A stretch of DNA of 64,000 nt from an uncultured Pseudomonadales bacterium (GTDB lineage Bacteria > Pseudomonadota > Gammaproteobacteria > Pseudomonadales > Azotimanducaceae). Position numbers and translations under genes: made by a program. The notes below the pieces were generated by a model, which made no database searches, was not told where the DNA came from, and saw nothing but the letters and a program-made list of their open reading frames with translations. The stretch lies in contig OY282460.1 in the NCBI GenBank assembly GCA_958296295.1, positions 4,014,291-4,078,290 of the forward strand, given 5' to 3'. Positions 8,913-17,919 of this stretch are shown in pieces. Numbering within the stretch: position 1 is the first letter of the stretch; every line of letters begins with the position of its first letter.

Positions 8913-10262
8913 ATGCCCGCATCGTCAATGGAAGAGTTGGTCGCGCTGGCGAAGCGGCGCGGCTTCGTGTTCCAAGCGAGCGAGATATACGGCGGCCTGC
9001 AAGGCGTTTACGACTACGGGCCCTTGGGCGTCGAGCTCAAGAACAACCTCAAGGCCGCGTGGTGGCGTTCGATGGTGCATGAGCGCGACGATGTGGAAGG
9101 GTTGGATTCCGCCATCCTCACCAATCCGAAGGTGCTGCGCCATTCCGGCCACGAGGAGACGTTTTCCGACCCGTTGGTGGATTGCCGCGAATGCAAATCG
9201 CGCTGGCGGTCGGACCACTTGAACGGCCGCTGTCCGCGTTGCGGCAGCGCGGATCTCACGCCGCCCCGGCCCTTCAACCTGATGTTCAAGACCGGCATCG
9301 GGCCGGTGGACGATGGCGCGTCCTTCGCCTATCTGCGCCCGGAAACCGCGCAGTCCATTTTCACCAACTTCAAGAACATCCTGGACGCCACGTCGCGGCG
9401 ACCGCCGTTCGGCGTGGCGCAAATAGGCAAGGCGTTCCGCAACGAGATCACCCCGCGCAACTTCGTCTTCCGCGTGCGCGAATTCGAACAGATGGAGCTG
9501 GAGTTCTTCGTTCCGCCGGGCACCGACCAAGAGTGGCTCGAGCGCTGGGTGGAGGAGCGCCTGCGCTGGTGGGACGCGCAAGGCGTGCCGCGAGAGCGGC
9601 TGGAACTGCTGCGCGTGCCGGACGGCGAGCGGGCACACTATTCCAAGGCGACGGTGGACCTGATGTATCCGTTCCCGCACGGGCTCGAGGAACTCGAGGG
9701 AATCGCCAACCGCACGGACTTCGACTTGGGTTCCCACACCAAGAACCAGCGCGAAATGGCGGTGACGGCCGCCGTGTCAAGCAACGACGAGTCGAACGCC
9801 CGGCTGGCGGTGCGCGACGACAACGGCTGGACCGTGCCTTACGTCATCGAACCGTCCGCCGGTGTGGACCGCGGCTTTTTGGCGGTGTTGAATGAAGCCT
9901 ACTCCGTCGAGCGCTTGGAGAACGGCACCGAACGCACCGTGTTGCGCCTGCGCGCGCATCTGGCGCCGGTGAAGGCGGCGGTGCTGCCGCTGAAACGAAA
10001 CCACGACGGCATCATGGCTCGCGCCCGCGCCCTCAAGGCGCAGCTGGCCGCTCTTGGCATCGGCCGCGTGCTGTTCGAGAACACCGGCAACATCGGCAAA
10101 GGCTACCGCCGCCACGACGAGGTGGGCACGCCGTTTTGCGTCACCGTGGACTTCCAAACTCTGGAGGACGAGACCGTGACGGTGCGCGACCGCGACACCA
10201 TGCGCCAAGAGCGCCTTAACGCCGCGGCGCTCGCGGCCTACGTTCAGGAGCGAATCGCATGA
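8913..10262 (+). CDS. glyQS: Glycyl-tRNA synthetase, single-chain (alpha2) type
   Basis: Charges tRNA-Gly with glycine. The 449-residue protein is the homodimeric class IIa form: the N-terminus reads ALAKRRGFVFQASEIYGG and YDYGPLGVELKNNL, motif 2 is FRNEITPRNFVFRVREFEQMELEFF, and the C-terminal anticodon-binding domain ends the protein. A zinc-binding-like cysteine set (CRECKSRW...CPRCGS) is present. Gammaproteobacteria usually carry the two-subunit GlyQ/GlyS enzyme, so this form is unusual in such a background. The stop overlaps the start of the GcvR-like gene (ATGA), so the two are probably one operon. Confidence 0.95.
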   Translation: MPASSMEELVALAKRRGFVFQASEIYGGLQGVYDYGPLGVELKNNLKAAWWRSMVHERDDVEGLDSAILTNPKVLRHSGHEETFSDPLVDCRECKSRWRSDHLNGRCPRCGSADLTPPRPFNLMFKTGIGPVDDGASFAYLRPETAQSIFTNFKNILDATSRRPPFGVAQIGKAFRNEITPRNFVFRVREFEQMELEFFVPPGTDQEWLERWVEERLRWWDAQGVPRERLELLRVPDGERAHYSKATVDLMYPFPHGLEELEGIANRTDFDLGSHTKNQREMAVTAAVSSNDESNARLAVRDDNGWTVPYVIEPSAGVDRGFLAVLNEAYSVERLENGTERTVLRLRAHLAPVKAAVLPLKRNHDGIMARARALKAQLAALGIGRVLFENTGNIGKGYRRHDEVGTPFCVTVDFQTLEDETVTVRDRDTMRQERLNAAALAAYVQERIA

Positions 10263-10780
10263 GTCGAGCCGTCATCTCCACCATTGGCCGGGATCGTCCG
10301 GGCATCGTCAGCGAGATCGCCGGCTTGGTGCATGAACTCAAACTGTCCATCGAAGACAGCCGCATGACGGTGCTCGGCGGCGAGTTCGCGGTGTTGATGT
10401 CCGTGAGCGGGGGAACGTTGCACCTGCAGCGGTTGGAAACCAAGCTCGCCAAGCTGGCGGAAGAGAAGAACCTGGCGTTCCTGTTCCGTCGCACCGAGGG
10501 GCGCGACAACGTCCGCGGCCTGGTGCCCTACACGGTGACCGTCACGGCCATGGACCATCCCGGCATCGTCCATCAAGTTGCGGCGTTCTTCTCCTCCCTG
10601 ACCATAAACATCCACAACTTGGATACCGTCACCGAACCGGCGCCGCACACGGGGACGCCGATTTTCTCGATGGTGATGGAGATCGAAGTGCCGCCGACAG
10701 TGCGCATGGTGGAGTTGCGCGACAGTTTCTTCTACTTTTGCGACGACCACGATCTGGACGGCGAACTGCGCCCGTCGTGA
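10259..10780 (+). CDS. GcvR-like ACT-domain regulator
   Basis: 173 residues built from two ACT domains, the first starting ISTIGRDRPGIVSEIAGLVHE and the second YTVTVTAMDHPGIVHQVAAFF near residue 88. This matches GcvR, which binds glycine and antagonises the activator GcvA of the glycine cleavage operon. The start codon overlaps the stop of the glycyl-tRNA synthetase gene by four bases. A glycine-sensing protein coupled to a glycine-charging enzyme suggests a shared role in glycine homeostasis, which is inference. No gcvA or gcv operon is in the window, so the name stays provisional. Confidence 0.8.
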   Translation: MSRAVISTIGRDRPGIVSEIAGLVHELKLSIEDSRMTVLGGEFAVLMSVSGGTLHLQRLETKLAKLAEEKNLAFLFRRTEGRDNVRGLVPYTVTVTAMDHPGIVHQVAAFFSSLTINIHNLDTVTEPAPHTGTPIFSMVMEIEVPPTVRMVELRDSFFYFCDDHDLDGELRPS

Positions 10781-10820
10781 ACGCAACGACGTTCCATGGA
10801 CGTTCCGGGGACGCCGGGTA

Positions 10821-10908
10821 TGGTGCCGAAGAGAGGACTCGAACCTCCACGGACGTTACATCCACTACCCCCTCAAGGTAGCGTGTCTACCAATTCCACC
10901 ACTTCGGC
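10821..10908 (-). tRNA. tRNA-Leu(GAG)
   Basis: The minus strand reads GCCGAAGTGGTGGAATTGG at the 5' end. It continues with anticodon arm CTACC-TTGAGGG-GGTAG (anticodon GAG), a long variable arm, T-arm GAGGTTCGAGTCCTC and an encoded CCA. The 88-nt length with a variable arm fits a class II leucine tRNA. It lies just downstream of secG, the usual gammaproteobacterial position. Confidence 0.96.
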
Positions 10909-10929
10909 TTGACGCGACGATAAGCCGGA

Positions 10930-11301
10930 TCATATATCGGGCAGGTCCGGCTCGGGCTCCTCCTCGGCCGGCGGCGCCGGTTCTTCGGTTCCCGCCGACG
11001 TCGACGTCTCGCTCTCGGCCACGGGCGCGCCCGCCACCGGAAACTCGCGCAGCGCCTCGGCCTGTTCGTTGGCCAAGTAGGCGAGCCCAAAGGAAATGGC
11101 GAAGAAGCCGATGGCCAGCCACGCTGTCGCCTTGGTGAGAAAGGTCGCGGAACCGGCGCTGCCGAATACCGTGTTGGCGCCGCCGGAACCGAAGGCCGCG
11201 CCGACATCGGCGCCCTTGCCCTGTTGCAAGAGCACCAGCCCCACCAGCGCGAGGGCGTCCACCACGAGCAGGATCAGCAGTATTGTCGAAACAGTGTTCA
11301 C
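10930..11301 (-). CDS. secG: Preprotein translocase subunit SecG
   Basis: Small membrane component of the SecYEG channel that assists SecA-driven export. It has 123 residues from a GTG at 11301 (VNTVSTILLILLVVDALAL). The first membrane helix runs to about residue 22, followed by the family block LLQQGKGADVGAAFGSGG and a second helix (TAWLAIGFFAISFGLAYLA). The C-terminus is a long acidic, proline-rich tail, which is variable in SecG. A longer reading upstream of the GTG overlaps tpiA and is rejected. It is 4 bp downstream of tpiA and upstream of tRNA-Leu. Confidence 0.93.
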   Translation of the reverse strand: MNTVSTILLILLVVDALALVGLVLLQQGKGADVGAAFGSGGANTVFGSAGSATFLTKATAWLAIGFFAISFGLAYLANEQAEALREFPVAGAPVAESETSTSAGTEEPAPPAEEEPEPDLPDI

Positions 11302-11305
11302 TCTT

Positions 11306-12055
11306 TCACGCGCCGGTTGCGGACGGACTGGCCATCGCCGCCAAGCATATCGCAGCGAACTCGTTCGCGTCCAACGAAGCGCCGCCCACCAAGGCCCCAT
11401 CGACATCCGGCTCGGCGAATATCCGGGCGGCGTTGGCGGCTTTCACGCTGCCGCCGTAGAGCACCCGCGCGGCGCGTCCGCCATTCGGCAGCGCGCCGCG
11501 GATCGCGGCGTGCATGGATTGGGCTTGCGCCGGCGTCGCCGTCTCGCCGGTGCCGATGGCCCATACCGGTTCGTAGGCGATCACGGCGTCGCGTAGCGCA
11601 TCCGGCCCGGCCGCGCGCGCCACGGCGTCCAACTGCCCACGCACCACCTGCTCGGCGTTGCCGGCGAGGCGCTCGGTCCGGTTCTCGCCAACGCACAAGA
11701 TGGGCGTCAACCCGGCGCGCCCGGCGGCGCGAAACTTCTTCGCCACCACCGCGTCTGTTTCGCCAAACATCTGTCTGCGCTCACTGTGGCCGACAACGGC
11801 GAAAGCGGCACCGAGGTCGCGCGCCATTTCCGCGGCGTTCTCGCCAGTGAATGCGCCGCTCGGCTCGCTTGCCGTGGTTTGAACGCCGAACCGCACGCCT
11901 CGGCCGGCGAACGCCGACACCGCGCAATCCAGATAGCCCCACGACGGGCAGATGACGACGTCAACGCCGGGCGGAGCACGCCAAGCGCGGGCGAACCGCG
12001 CCACGAAATCCTTGTCGCCATGCATCTTCCAATTGGCGACCAACAGCGGTGTCAC
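11306..12055 (-). CDS. tpiA: Triosephosphate isomerase
   Basis: Interconverts dihydroxyacetone phosphate and glyceraldehyde 3-phosphate in glycolysis and gluconeogenesis. The 249-residue TIM barrel shows all catalytic elements: NWKMH near residue 8 (lysine), GHSERRQMFGE around residue 93 (histidine), and AYEPVWAIGTG around residue 163 (glutamate plus flexible loop). The phosphate-binding YGGSVKAANA and ALVGGASL are present. It lies between glmM and secG in one strand-consistent cluster, four bases from secG, so co-transcription is likely. Confidence 0.97.
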   Translation of the reverse strand: MTPLLVANWKMHGDKDFVARFARAWRAPPGVDVVICPSWGYLDCAVSAFAGRGVRFGVQTTASEPSGAFTGENAAEMARDLGAAFAVVGHSERRQMFGETDAVVAKKFRAAGRAGLTPILCVGENRTERLAGNAEQVVRGQLDAVARAAGPDALRDAVIAYEPVWAIGTGETATPAQAQSMHAAIRGALPNGGRAARVLYGGSVKAANAARIFAEPDVDGALVGGASLDANEFAAICLAAMASPSATGA

Positions 12056-12207
12056 GGCGGGCTATTCGAAGCCAACGCCGGCGCGAGCCGGAGCGAGAGC
12101 CCGCTGGCACTCCAGTCGCCGCGCGGATCCCCACGGAAACGCAAGTGACAGAGTCGATGCGCGACGCCAAGCGGCTGTTCCCGGCACGCCCAGCGGCGAT
12201 ACCGGCT

Positions 12208-13548
12208 TCACGCGCCGTTGGCCTGTCGGGCCACCTCCGCCAAGGACTCCGCGTATTGCCGCACATCAGCGGGATCGTCGCCCTCCACCATGATGCGCAC
12301 CAACGGTTCCGTGCCGCTCGGCCGCACCACCACCCGGCCGCGCCCGTTCAGCTCTTTCTCCACATCGCGGGTTGCGCGCGCCAAGGCATCCCCGGCCGCA
12401 ACAGCGCCGGCGCGCTTGGTGTCCACATTCGCCGTCGCCTGCGGGTATTTGCGCATGCCATTGCGCAGTTCGCCAAGCGGCTTGTCCTCAAGGAGCATGG
12501 CGGCAAGCACCTGCAAAGCGGCCACGATGCCGTCGCCGGTGGTAGCGAGGTTCAAGCAGATGAGATGGCCAGAGGGTTCGCCGCCTAGCGGCCAGTCGTT
12601 GGCGCGCATCCGCTCGAGAACATTGCGGTCGCCCACTTCGGCCCGCTCGAACGGAATGCCGCAAGTCACAAATGCCTGCTCGAGGCCGAGATTGGTCATG
12701 GGCGTGCCCACCACGCCGCCCTTCAACCGCCCCTGCTTGAGCCGCGAGCGGGCGATTATGTAGAGCAGGTCGTCCCCGTCGAAGATCTGACCGTCGCTGT
12801 CCACCATTGTCACGCGGTCGCCGTCGCCGTCGAACGCGATGCCGATGTCCGCGCCGGTCTCAACCACTTTGTCGGCCACCGTTTGCGGGTACACCGAACC
12901 GAAGCCTTCGTTGATGTTGGTGCCGTTCGGGTCCGCGCCGATCACGGTGACGTCGGCGCGCAGTTCCGAGAACACGTTGGGGGCGACCGCGTAGGTGGCG
13001 CCGTGGGCGCAGTCGATCACCACCTTGAGGCCGCGAAGGTGCAAGCCGCGGTCTATGGTGCCTTTGCAGAACTCGACATAGCGGCCGCGGGCGTCCTCCA
13101 CCCGGTAGGCCCGCCCGAGGGCCTTCGAATCCACGGACTCAAGAGGTTGTTGGAGCTGCTCCTCGATGGCCCGTTCCTTGTCGTCCGACAGCTTGTTGCC
13201 GTCGGCGTCGAAGAACTTGATGCCGTTGTCGCCGAACGGGTTGTGGGACGCGCTGATGACGATGCCGGCGCCGGCGCCCAACGTGCGCGTGAGGTAGGCG
13301 ATAGCGGGCGTCGGGATGGGGCTCAAGAGCCCCACATTCACGCCGGCCGAGATGAACCCCGCCTCCAATACGGATTCGATCATGTAGCCGGAGATGCGCG
13401 TGTCCTTGCCGATGACGACCAGCCCGGAACCCCCGCAAGCGAGCACCTTGCCGGCCGCCCAGCCAAGGCGCAGGCAAAACTCGGGCGTGATCGGATCGCT
13501 GCCAACACGGCCGCGAATGCCGTCGGTGCCGAAGTACTTCTTGGCCAA
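12208..13548 (-). CDS. glmM: Phosphoglucosamine mutase
   Basis: Converts glucosamine-6-phosphate to glucosamine-1-phosphate for peptidoglycan and LPS synthesis. I place the start at a TTG (13548), because a perfect GGAGG lies 7 bp upstream and the product then begins LAKKYFGTDGIRGRVG, the family N-terminus, with 446 residues, the normal length. Longer readings upstream have no family match. The phosphoserine loop is ISASHNPFGDNGIKFF near residue 100, the metal site is AFDGDGDRVTMVD near 240, and the C-terminal phosphate-binding RPSGTEPLVRIMVEG is intact. folP, which often sits between ftsH and glmM, is absent here. Confidence 0.96.
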   Translation of the reverse strand: MAKKYFGTDGIRGRVGSDPITPEFCLRLGWAAGKVLACGGSGLVVIGKDTRISGYMIESVLEAGFISAGVNVGLLSPIPTPAIAYLTRTLGAGAGIVISASHNPFGDNGIKFFDADGNKLSDDKERAIEEQLQQPLESVDSKALGRAYRVEDARGRYVEFCKGTIDRGLHLRGLKVVIDCAHGATYAVAPNVFSELRADVTVIGADPNGTNINEGFGSVYPQTVADKVVETGADIGIAFDGDGDRVTMVDSDGQIFDGDDLLYIIARSRLKQGRLKGGVVGTPMTNLGLEQAFVTCGIPFERAEVGDRNVLERMRANDWPLGGEPSGHLICLNLATTGDGIVAALQVLAAMLLEDKPLGELRNGMRKYPQATANVDTKRAGAVAAGDALARATRDVEKELNGRGRVVVRPSGTEPLVRIMVEGDDPADVRQYAESLAEVARQANGA

Positions 13549-13683
13549 TCCGCTACCTCCCAAGCCGAGCCCTTCGGACGCGCAGCAAATGCGTGCCGGC
13601 GGTTTCGTTGGCTGGCGCTTTCGTTGCTGGCACTGTCGTGGCGTCTCGGTTGGCATCCCTGCGTCCCGCCAACGCAATCTTGG

Positions 13684-13705
13684 GAAGTGAGCGCTCGCTC
13701 ACTTC
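13684..13705 (-). terminator. Stem-loop between ftsH and glmM
   Basis: A perfect 10-bp inverted repeat (GAAGTGAGCG, CT, CGCTCACTTC) lies 15 bp past the ftsH stop on the minus strand. No T-run follows, so it may be an attenuator, an mRNA-stabilising hairpin or a weak terminator. The rest of the 171-bp gap to glmM shows no gene. Confidence 0.4.
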
Positions 13706-13719
13706 GGGGAGCGGCACAA

Positions 13720-15654
13720 TCAATGCTCCTCGACCGGGCCGCCGATCGGCCCCGGCCCAGCGGTTTCCCGGCCGTCTTGGGACGGTTTTTTTGCGGAGGT
13801 TTCTTCCGAGCCGCCCGCGACGGGTTCCGTCGTGGTCACCTCCACCACCCGCGGCGGCAGCCCGGCCATGACGTCGTCGGCCTGTTCGGGCGTCAGCGTT
13901 TCCAACTCCATGAGCGCGTCCGCCATCTTGTGCAGCTTGTCCTCGTGTTCTTCGAGAATGTCCTTGGCGGTGCCGTAGCAGTCGTCCACGATGCGCCGGA
14001 CCTCCTCGTCGATCTCCCGCGCCGTGGCGCTGGAAATGGGCTTCGGGTGGGCGGCGGCGGACATTCCCAAGAAGACTTCACCGTCCTCCTCGTCGTAGAG
14101 CAACGGGCCCATGCGTTCCGAGAACCCCCAGCGGGTAACCATGTTGCGGGCCAATTGCGTGGCGCGTTCAATGTCGTTGGCCGCGCCGGTGGTGATACCG
14201 TCGGCACCGTTCACCATCTGCTCGGCCACACGGCCGCCGAACAACGTGCATATCTGGCTGTTGATGGAGCGGCGGCTGTGGCTGTGGCGATCCTCTTCGG
14301 GGAGAAACATGGTGACGCCGAGCGCTCGGCCGCGCGGGACGATGGTGATCTTGTAGAGCTCGTCGTAATCCGGCACGGTGCGCCCGACGATGGCGTGGCC
14401 GGCCTCGTGATAAGCCGTGTTGCGCTTCTCTCTCTCTGACATCACCATGGACTTGCGCTCCGTGCCCATCATGATCTTGTCCTTGGCCTGCTCGAAGTCG
14501 TCCATCTCCACGCGCTCCTTGCCGCGGCGCGCGGCGAACAAGGCGGCCTCGTTCACCACGTTCTCCAAATCCGCGCCGCAAAAGCCCGGCGTGCCGCGAG
14601 CGATGATGGACGCATCGACGTTGGCGGAAATCGGCACGTTGCGCATGTGGACTCTCATGATCTGCTCGCGGCCGCGGATGTCCGGCAACGGGACGACCAC
14701 TTGACGATCGAACCTGCCTGGGCGCAACAAGGCCGGATCGAGCACGTCCGGCCGGTTGGTGGCGGCGATGACGATGATGCCGTCGTTGGCCTCGAAGCCG
14801 CCCATTTCAACGAGCAACTGGTTCAGCGTTTGCTCGCGCTCGTCATGGCCGCCGCCGAGGCCGGCGCCGCGATGGCGGCCTACCGCGTCGATCTCGTCGA
14901 TGAATATGATGCACGGCGCCTGCTTCTTGGCCTGCTCGAACATGTCGCGCACCCGCGACGCGCCAACACCCACGAACATCTCCACGAAGTCCGACCCGGA
15001 AATGGAGAAGAAAGGCACCTTGGCTTCGCCGGCGATGGCTTTGGCGAGCAAAGTCTTGCCCGTGCCAGGCGAGCCGACCATCAGCGTGCCCCGGGGAATG
15101 CGCCCGCCCAAGCGCTGGAACTTGCCCGGGTCGCGCAGGAACTCCACTAGCTCCTGCACGTCCTCCTTCGCCTCGTCCACGCCGGCCACGTCCGCAAAGG
15201 TGGTCTTGATCTGATCTTCGGAAAGGAGCCGCGCCTTGCTCTTGCCGAACGTCATCGGGTTGCCGCGGCCGCCGACGCCGCCTTGCACTTGGCGCATGAA
15301 CAGCATGAACACCGCGATGATGATCAGAATGGGCATGCAGGTGATAAGCAGTTGCGTCCAGAAGCTCTGCTCCTCCGGCATTCGCCCTTCGACGTTGACG
15401 TTGGCGCCCAGCAGGGCGTCCATCAGGCGGGTATCCGGCACCCAGGGCAGCACGACCTTGAAAGCCTCGGTGTTTTGGGAAGTGGCGGTGACCACGCCGC
15501 TTTCGATAACCGCGTCTTGCACCTGCCCCGCTTCCACCGCCGCCAGCAGGCTCGAGTAGCTTTGCTCGCGCGGCTCGTTGCTCACGTTGAAGCTGTTGAA
15601 CACCGTCACCAGCACTACGCAGATGATCAGCAAGAGAACGAGGTTTTTGCCCAT
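13720..15654 (-). CDS. ftsH: ATP-dependent zinc metalloprotease FtsH
   Basis: Membrane-anchored AAA+ protease that degrades misfolded membrane proteins and regulatory proteins such as LpxC and sigma-32 in E. coli. 644 residues from the ATG at 15654; an in-frame TTG three codons upstream is possible. Two membrane helices flank a periplasmic domain (residues about 4-24 and 105-125). Walker A reads VGSPGTGKTLLAKA around residue 195, with serine where proline is usual. The second region of homology is ATNRPDVLDPALLRPGRFDR. The zinc site HEAGH is near residue 415. Full length, with a charged C-terminal tail. Confidence 0.97.
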   Translation of the reverse strand: MGKNLVLLLIICVVLVTVFNSFNVSNEPREQSYSSLLAAVEAGQVQDAVIESGVVTATSQNTEAFKVVLPWVPDTRLMDALLGANVNVEGRMPEEQSFWTQLLITCMPILIIIAVFMLFMRQVQGGVGGRGNPMTFGKSKARLLSEDQIKTTFADVAGVDEAKEDVQELVEFLRDPGKFQRLGGRIPRGTLMVGSPGTGKTLLAKAIAGEAKVPFFSISGSDFVEMFVGVGASRVRDMFEQAKKQAPCIIFIDEIDAVGRHRGAGLGGGHDEREQTLNQLLVEMGGFEANDGIIVIAATNRPDVLDPALLRPGRFDRQVVVPLPDIRGREQIMRVHMRNVPISANVDASIIARGTPGFCGADLENVVNEAALFAARRGKERVEMDDFEQAKDKIMMGTERKSMVMSEREKRNTAYHEAGHAIVGRTVPDYDELYKITIVPRGRALGVTMFLPEEDRHSHSRRSINSQICTLFGGRVAEQMVNGADGITTGAANDIERATQLARNMVTRWGFSERMGPLLYDEEDGEVFLGMSAAAHPKPISSATAREIDEEVRRIVDDCYGTAKDILEEHEDKLHKMADALMELETLTPEQADDVMAGLPPRVVEVTTTEPVAGGSEETSAKKPSQDGRETAGPGPIGGPVEEH

Positions 15655-15827
15655 GTCGCTCAAGGCTTTAGTTCCTCAGGGTGTGTCCGCGCGAACGCCG
15701 CGTAGGCGTCCGCAATGGCCGTTGGCGAACGCCGCCTCGACCGTTCGCCCGAACGGCATCGCGCAAGCATACATCAACAGGCGAGTCGCCGTCATCACGG
15801 CGCGACAGCGACTGGCCCGCGAACACG

Positions 15828-16301
15828 CTAAAGATGCGCCACGGCGTCGATCTCGAACTCGCGCTTGCCCTGCGGCGTTTCCACCACAACGGCGTCTCCG
15901 GCGGCCTTCCCGATCATCGCCCGAGCGAGCGGCGAGAACACGGATATCTTGCTCTCCTTGATGTCCGCCTCGTCCTCTCCGACGATCTTGTAGCGCACAT
16001 GCGCGTCCGTCTGCATGTCGAGCAGAGAAACCGTGGCGCCGAACACCACCTTGCCGCTCGGTTTGATGCGGGTGACATCGATCACCTGCGCGTCCGACAG
16101 CATGGATTCGATCTGCCGAACCCGCGCCTCGGTCAGGCCTTGACGCTCTTTCGCGGCGTGGTATTCGGCGTTCTCGCGCAGATCGCCCTTCTCGCGCGCC
16201 TCGCCGATAGCCTTGGCGATGCTTGGCCGAACGGTGCTCTTCAAGTGGGCGAGCTCCTGGCGCAGCTTGGCTGCGCCTTCCACGGTCATGGGCGTTGACA
16301 T
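15828..16301 (-). CDS. greA: Transcription elongation factor GreA
   Basis: Rescues backtracked RNA polymerase by stimulating cleavage of the nascent transcript. From the ATG at 16301 the product has 157 residues, the standard length. The N-terminal coiled coil includes the block AREKGDLRENAEYHAAKERQ, whose acidic tip residues coordinate catalytic magnesium. The C-terminal FKBP-like domain includes SPLARAMIGKAAGDAV near the end. An upstream extension of the frame contains the tandem repeat region and is not part of the gene. It is separated from ftsH by about 170 bp without a gene. Confidence 0.95.
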   Translation of the reverse strand: MSTPMTVEGAAKLRQELAHLKSTVRPSIAKAIGEAREKGDLRENAEYHAAKERQGLTEARVRQIESMLSDAQVIDVTRIKPSGKVVFGATVSLLDMQTDAHVRYKIVGEDEADIKESKISVFSPLARAMIGKAAGDAVVVETPQGKREFEIDAVAHL

Positions 16302-16440
16302 GGTGCGGTTCCTCGTCTCTCCAGCGGCGCTCCATCGGGCGCACGGTCGTGCGCCGACGCGCGTTGCTTCTCTCGTCTTGTGTACCACAGCCCGCGGCGA
16401 CACGCCAGTAGCGGCGAATCGCGGATCAGCCCGGTGTGCG

Positions 16441-16524
16441 GCCCGTTGGCCCGTTTGGCCCGTTGGCCCGTTTGGCCCGTTGGCCCGTAGGCCCGTTGGC
16501 CCCGTTTGGCCCGTTGGCCCGTTG
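16441..16524. repeat. Short tandem repeat, GGCCCGTT-type unit
   Basis: About ten head-to-tail copies of an 8-9 base unit (GGCCCGTT, GGCCCGTTT, one GGCCCGTA) fill 84 bases between the divergent greA and ctp genes. Unit length varies by one base, suggesting slippage. The array lies upstream of both start codons and could alter promoter spacing. The rest of the 322-bp gap shows no gene. Confidence 0.85.
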
Positions 16525-16623
16525 TATAGTGGCGCACTAGCGGCTGCGCCCGCGGCTTGGCGGCGAAACCAGGCGCATTCTGGCGGCCTTCCACCAACCC
16601 GGCAATGTGAACCGGAGTGATGC

Positions 16624-17919
16624 ATGGAACTCTCGGAACGTCGATTCGTCGCATCGAAAGTACGCTCCGCGGTGCTCTTCACCACGATCACCAGCATGGC
16701 CGCCGGCGTGTGCTTTGGCCTGTTGGCCTACTCGGTATCCCACGCCGAAGAGGAACTCGATGCGGCCCTGCTGCGCGCCGTGGTGCGCGAGGTGAAAGAG
16801 CATTACGTTGAGGAAGTGCCGCGGGAGATGCTGGTGGACAACGCCATCCGCGGCATGCTCGCCGGCTTGGACGAACACTCGCTGCTGTTGGACGAGCGCA
16901 CGCTCATTGCCCTGCGGGAGGACACCGCCGGCGCGTTCGGCGGCGTCGGCTTGGAAATCGGCGTGATCGACGGCCACCTGACGGTGATCGCGCCTTTGCC
17001 GGATACGCCGGCGGCGCGCGCCGGCATCGTTGCCGGAGATCGCCTGTTGGAGGTGGATCACCGTCCCGTGCGACGCCTCGCCGATGCCGCCCAAGCATTG
17101 CGCGGGCGTCCGAACACCAGCGTCCATGTGCGCGTTGATCGGCCGGCCACAGCGGTGGGGGCCAGCGACGCGGAAGCGCCCGACGGCGGCGAAGCTCATT
17201 CACCGGCGGAAGAGACAGCATCCCCGCCTGCCGAACGAAAAGCCCGAAATCCACTCGATTTCGCCATCACCCGTGCCCATATCAACGTCCCAAGCGCCCG
17301 CGGTCGGGTGTTGGCGCCCGGCTACGGCTATGTGCGTATCGGCCAGTTCAACGACACCACGCGCGATGATCTCGCCGCGCTGGTGGCGGACTTCGCCGCC
17401 AAAGCACCATTAAAGGGTCTCATCGTCGATCTGCGCGACAACCCCGGCGGCCTTCTCACCACCTCGGTTGCGGTGGCCGACGCGTTCCTCGAGCAAGGCG
17501 TGATCGTATCCATCGAAGGCCGGTTGCCGGAGATCGCGCAACGTTACGAGGCCGATGCCGAGGACATCACCGGCGGCGCCGCTCTGGCCGTGCTGCTGAA
17601 CCGCGGTTCCGCGTCCGCTTCGGAAGTGGTGGCCGCCGCCTTGCAAGACCACGGGCGCGCGACGGTGGTGGGTTCGCGGAGTTACGGCAAAACGTCCGTG
17701 CAATCCGTGATGCACTTCAACAACAAACGGGCGATAAAACTCACCACCGCCCGCTACGTCACGCCGTCCGGCCGGGCGTTGGACGACACCGGCGTGACGC
17801 CGGATATCGCCGTGCCTCGGCAGAATGGCGCATCCGCCCAAGATCACTACCAACGGGTGGTGGCCGTGGCCCTTGCGCATCTGAAGGAAGGCACCGGCAA
17901 CCGCAAAGCGGGCACCTAA
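16624..17919 (+). CDS. Carboxyl-terminal processing protease, S41 family
   Basis: Periplasmic serine protease of the CtpA/Prc group that trims C-termini of exported proteins or cleaves envelope enzymes. 431 residues. An N-terminal signal anchor (VLFTTITSMAAGVCFGLLAYSV) is followed by a helical segment, a PDZ domain (GVGLEIGVIDGHLTVIAPLP around residues 102-121) and the protease core. The catalytic serine sits in NRGSASASEVVAAAL and the lysine in SRSYGKTSVQ, as in Tsp and CtpA. A low-complexity insert (residues about 175-210) interrupts the PDZ-core junction. Its stop overlaps the convergent hisA stop by four bases. Confidence 0.93.
   Translation: MELSERRFVASKVRSAVLFTTITSMAAGVCFGLLAYSVSHAEEELDAALLRAVVREVKEHYVEEVPREMLVDNAIRGMLAGLDEHSLLLDERTLIALREDTAGAFGGVGLEIGVIDGHLTVIAPLPDTPAARAGIVAGDRLLEVDHRPVRRLADAAQALRGRPNTSVHVRVDRPATAVGASDAEAPDGGEAHSPAEETASPPAERKARNPLDFAITRAHINVPSARGRVLAPGYGYVRIGQFNDTTRDDLAALVADFAAKAPLKGLIVDLRDNPGGLLTTSVAVADAFLEQGVIVSIEGRLPEIAQRYEADAEDITGGAALAVLLNRGSASASEVVAAALQDHGRATVVGSRSYGKTSVQSVMHFNNKRAIKLTTARYVTPSGRALDDTGVTPDIAVPRQNGASAQDHYQRVVAVALAHLKEGTGNRKAGT

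Noticed and set aside
16441..16524. Possible CRISPR array
   Set aside because: Units are 8-9 bases without spacers; it is a simple tandem repeat. No cas genes are present.
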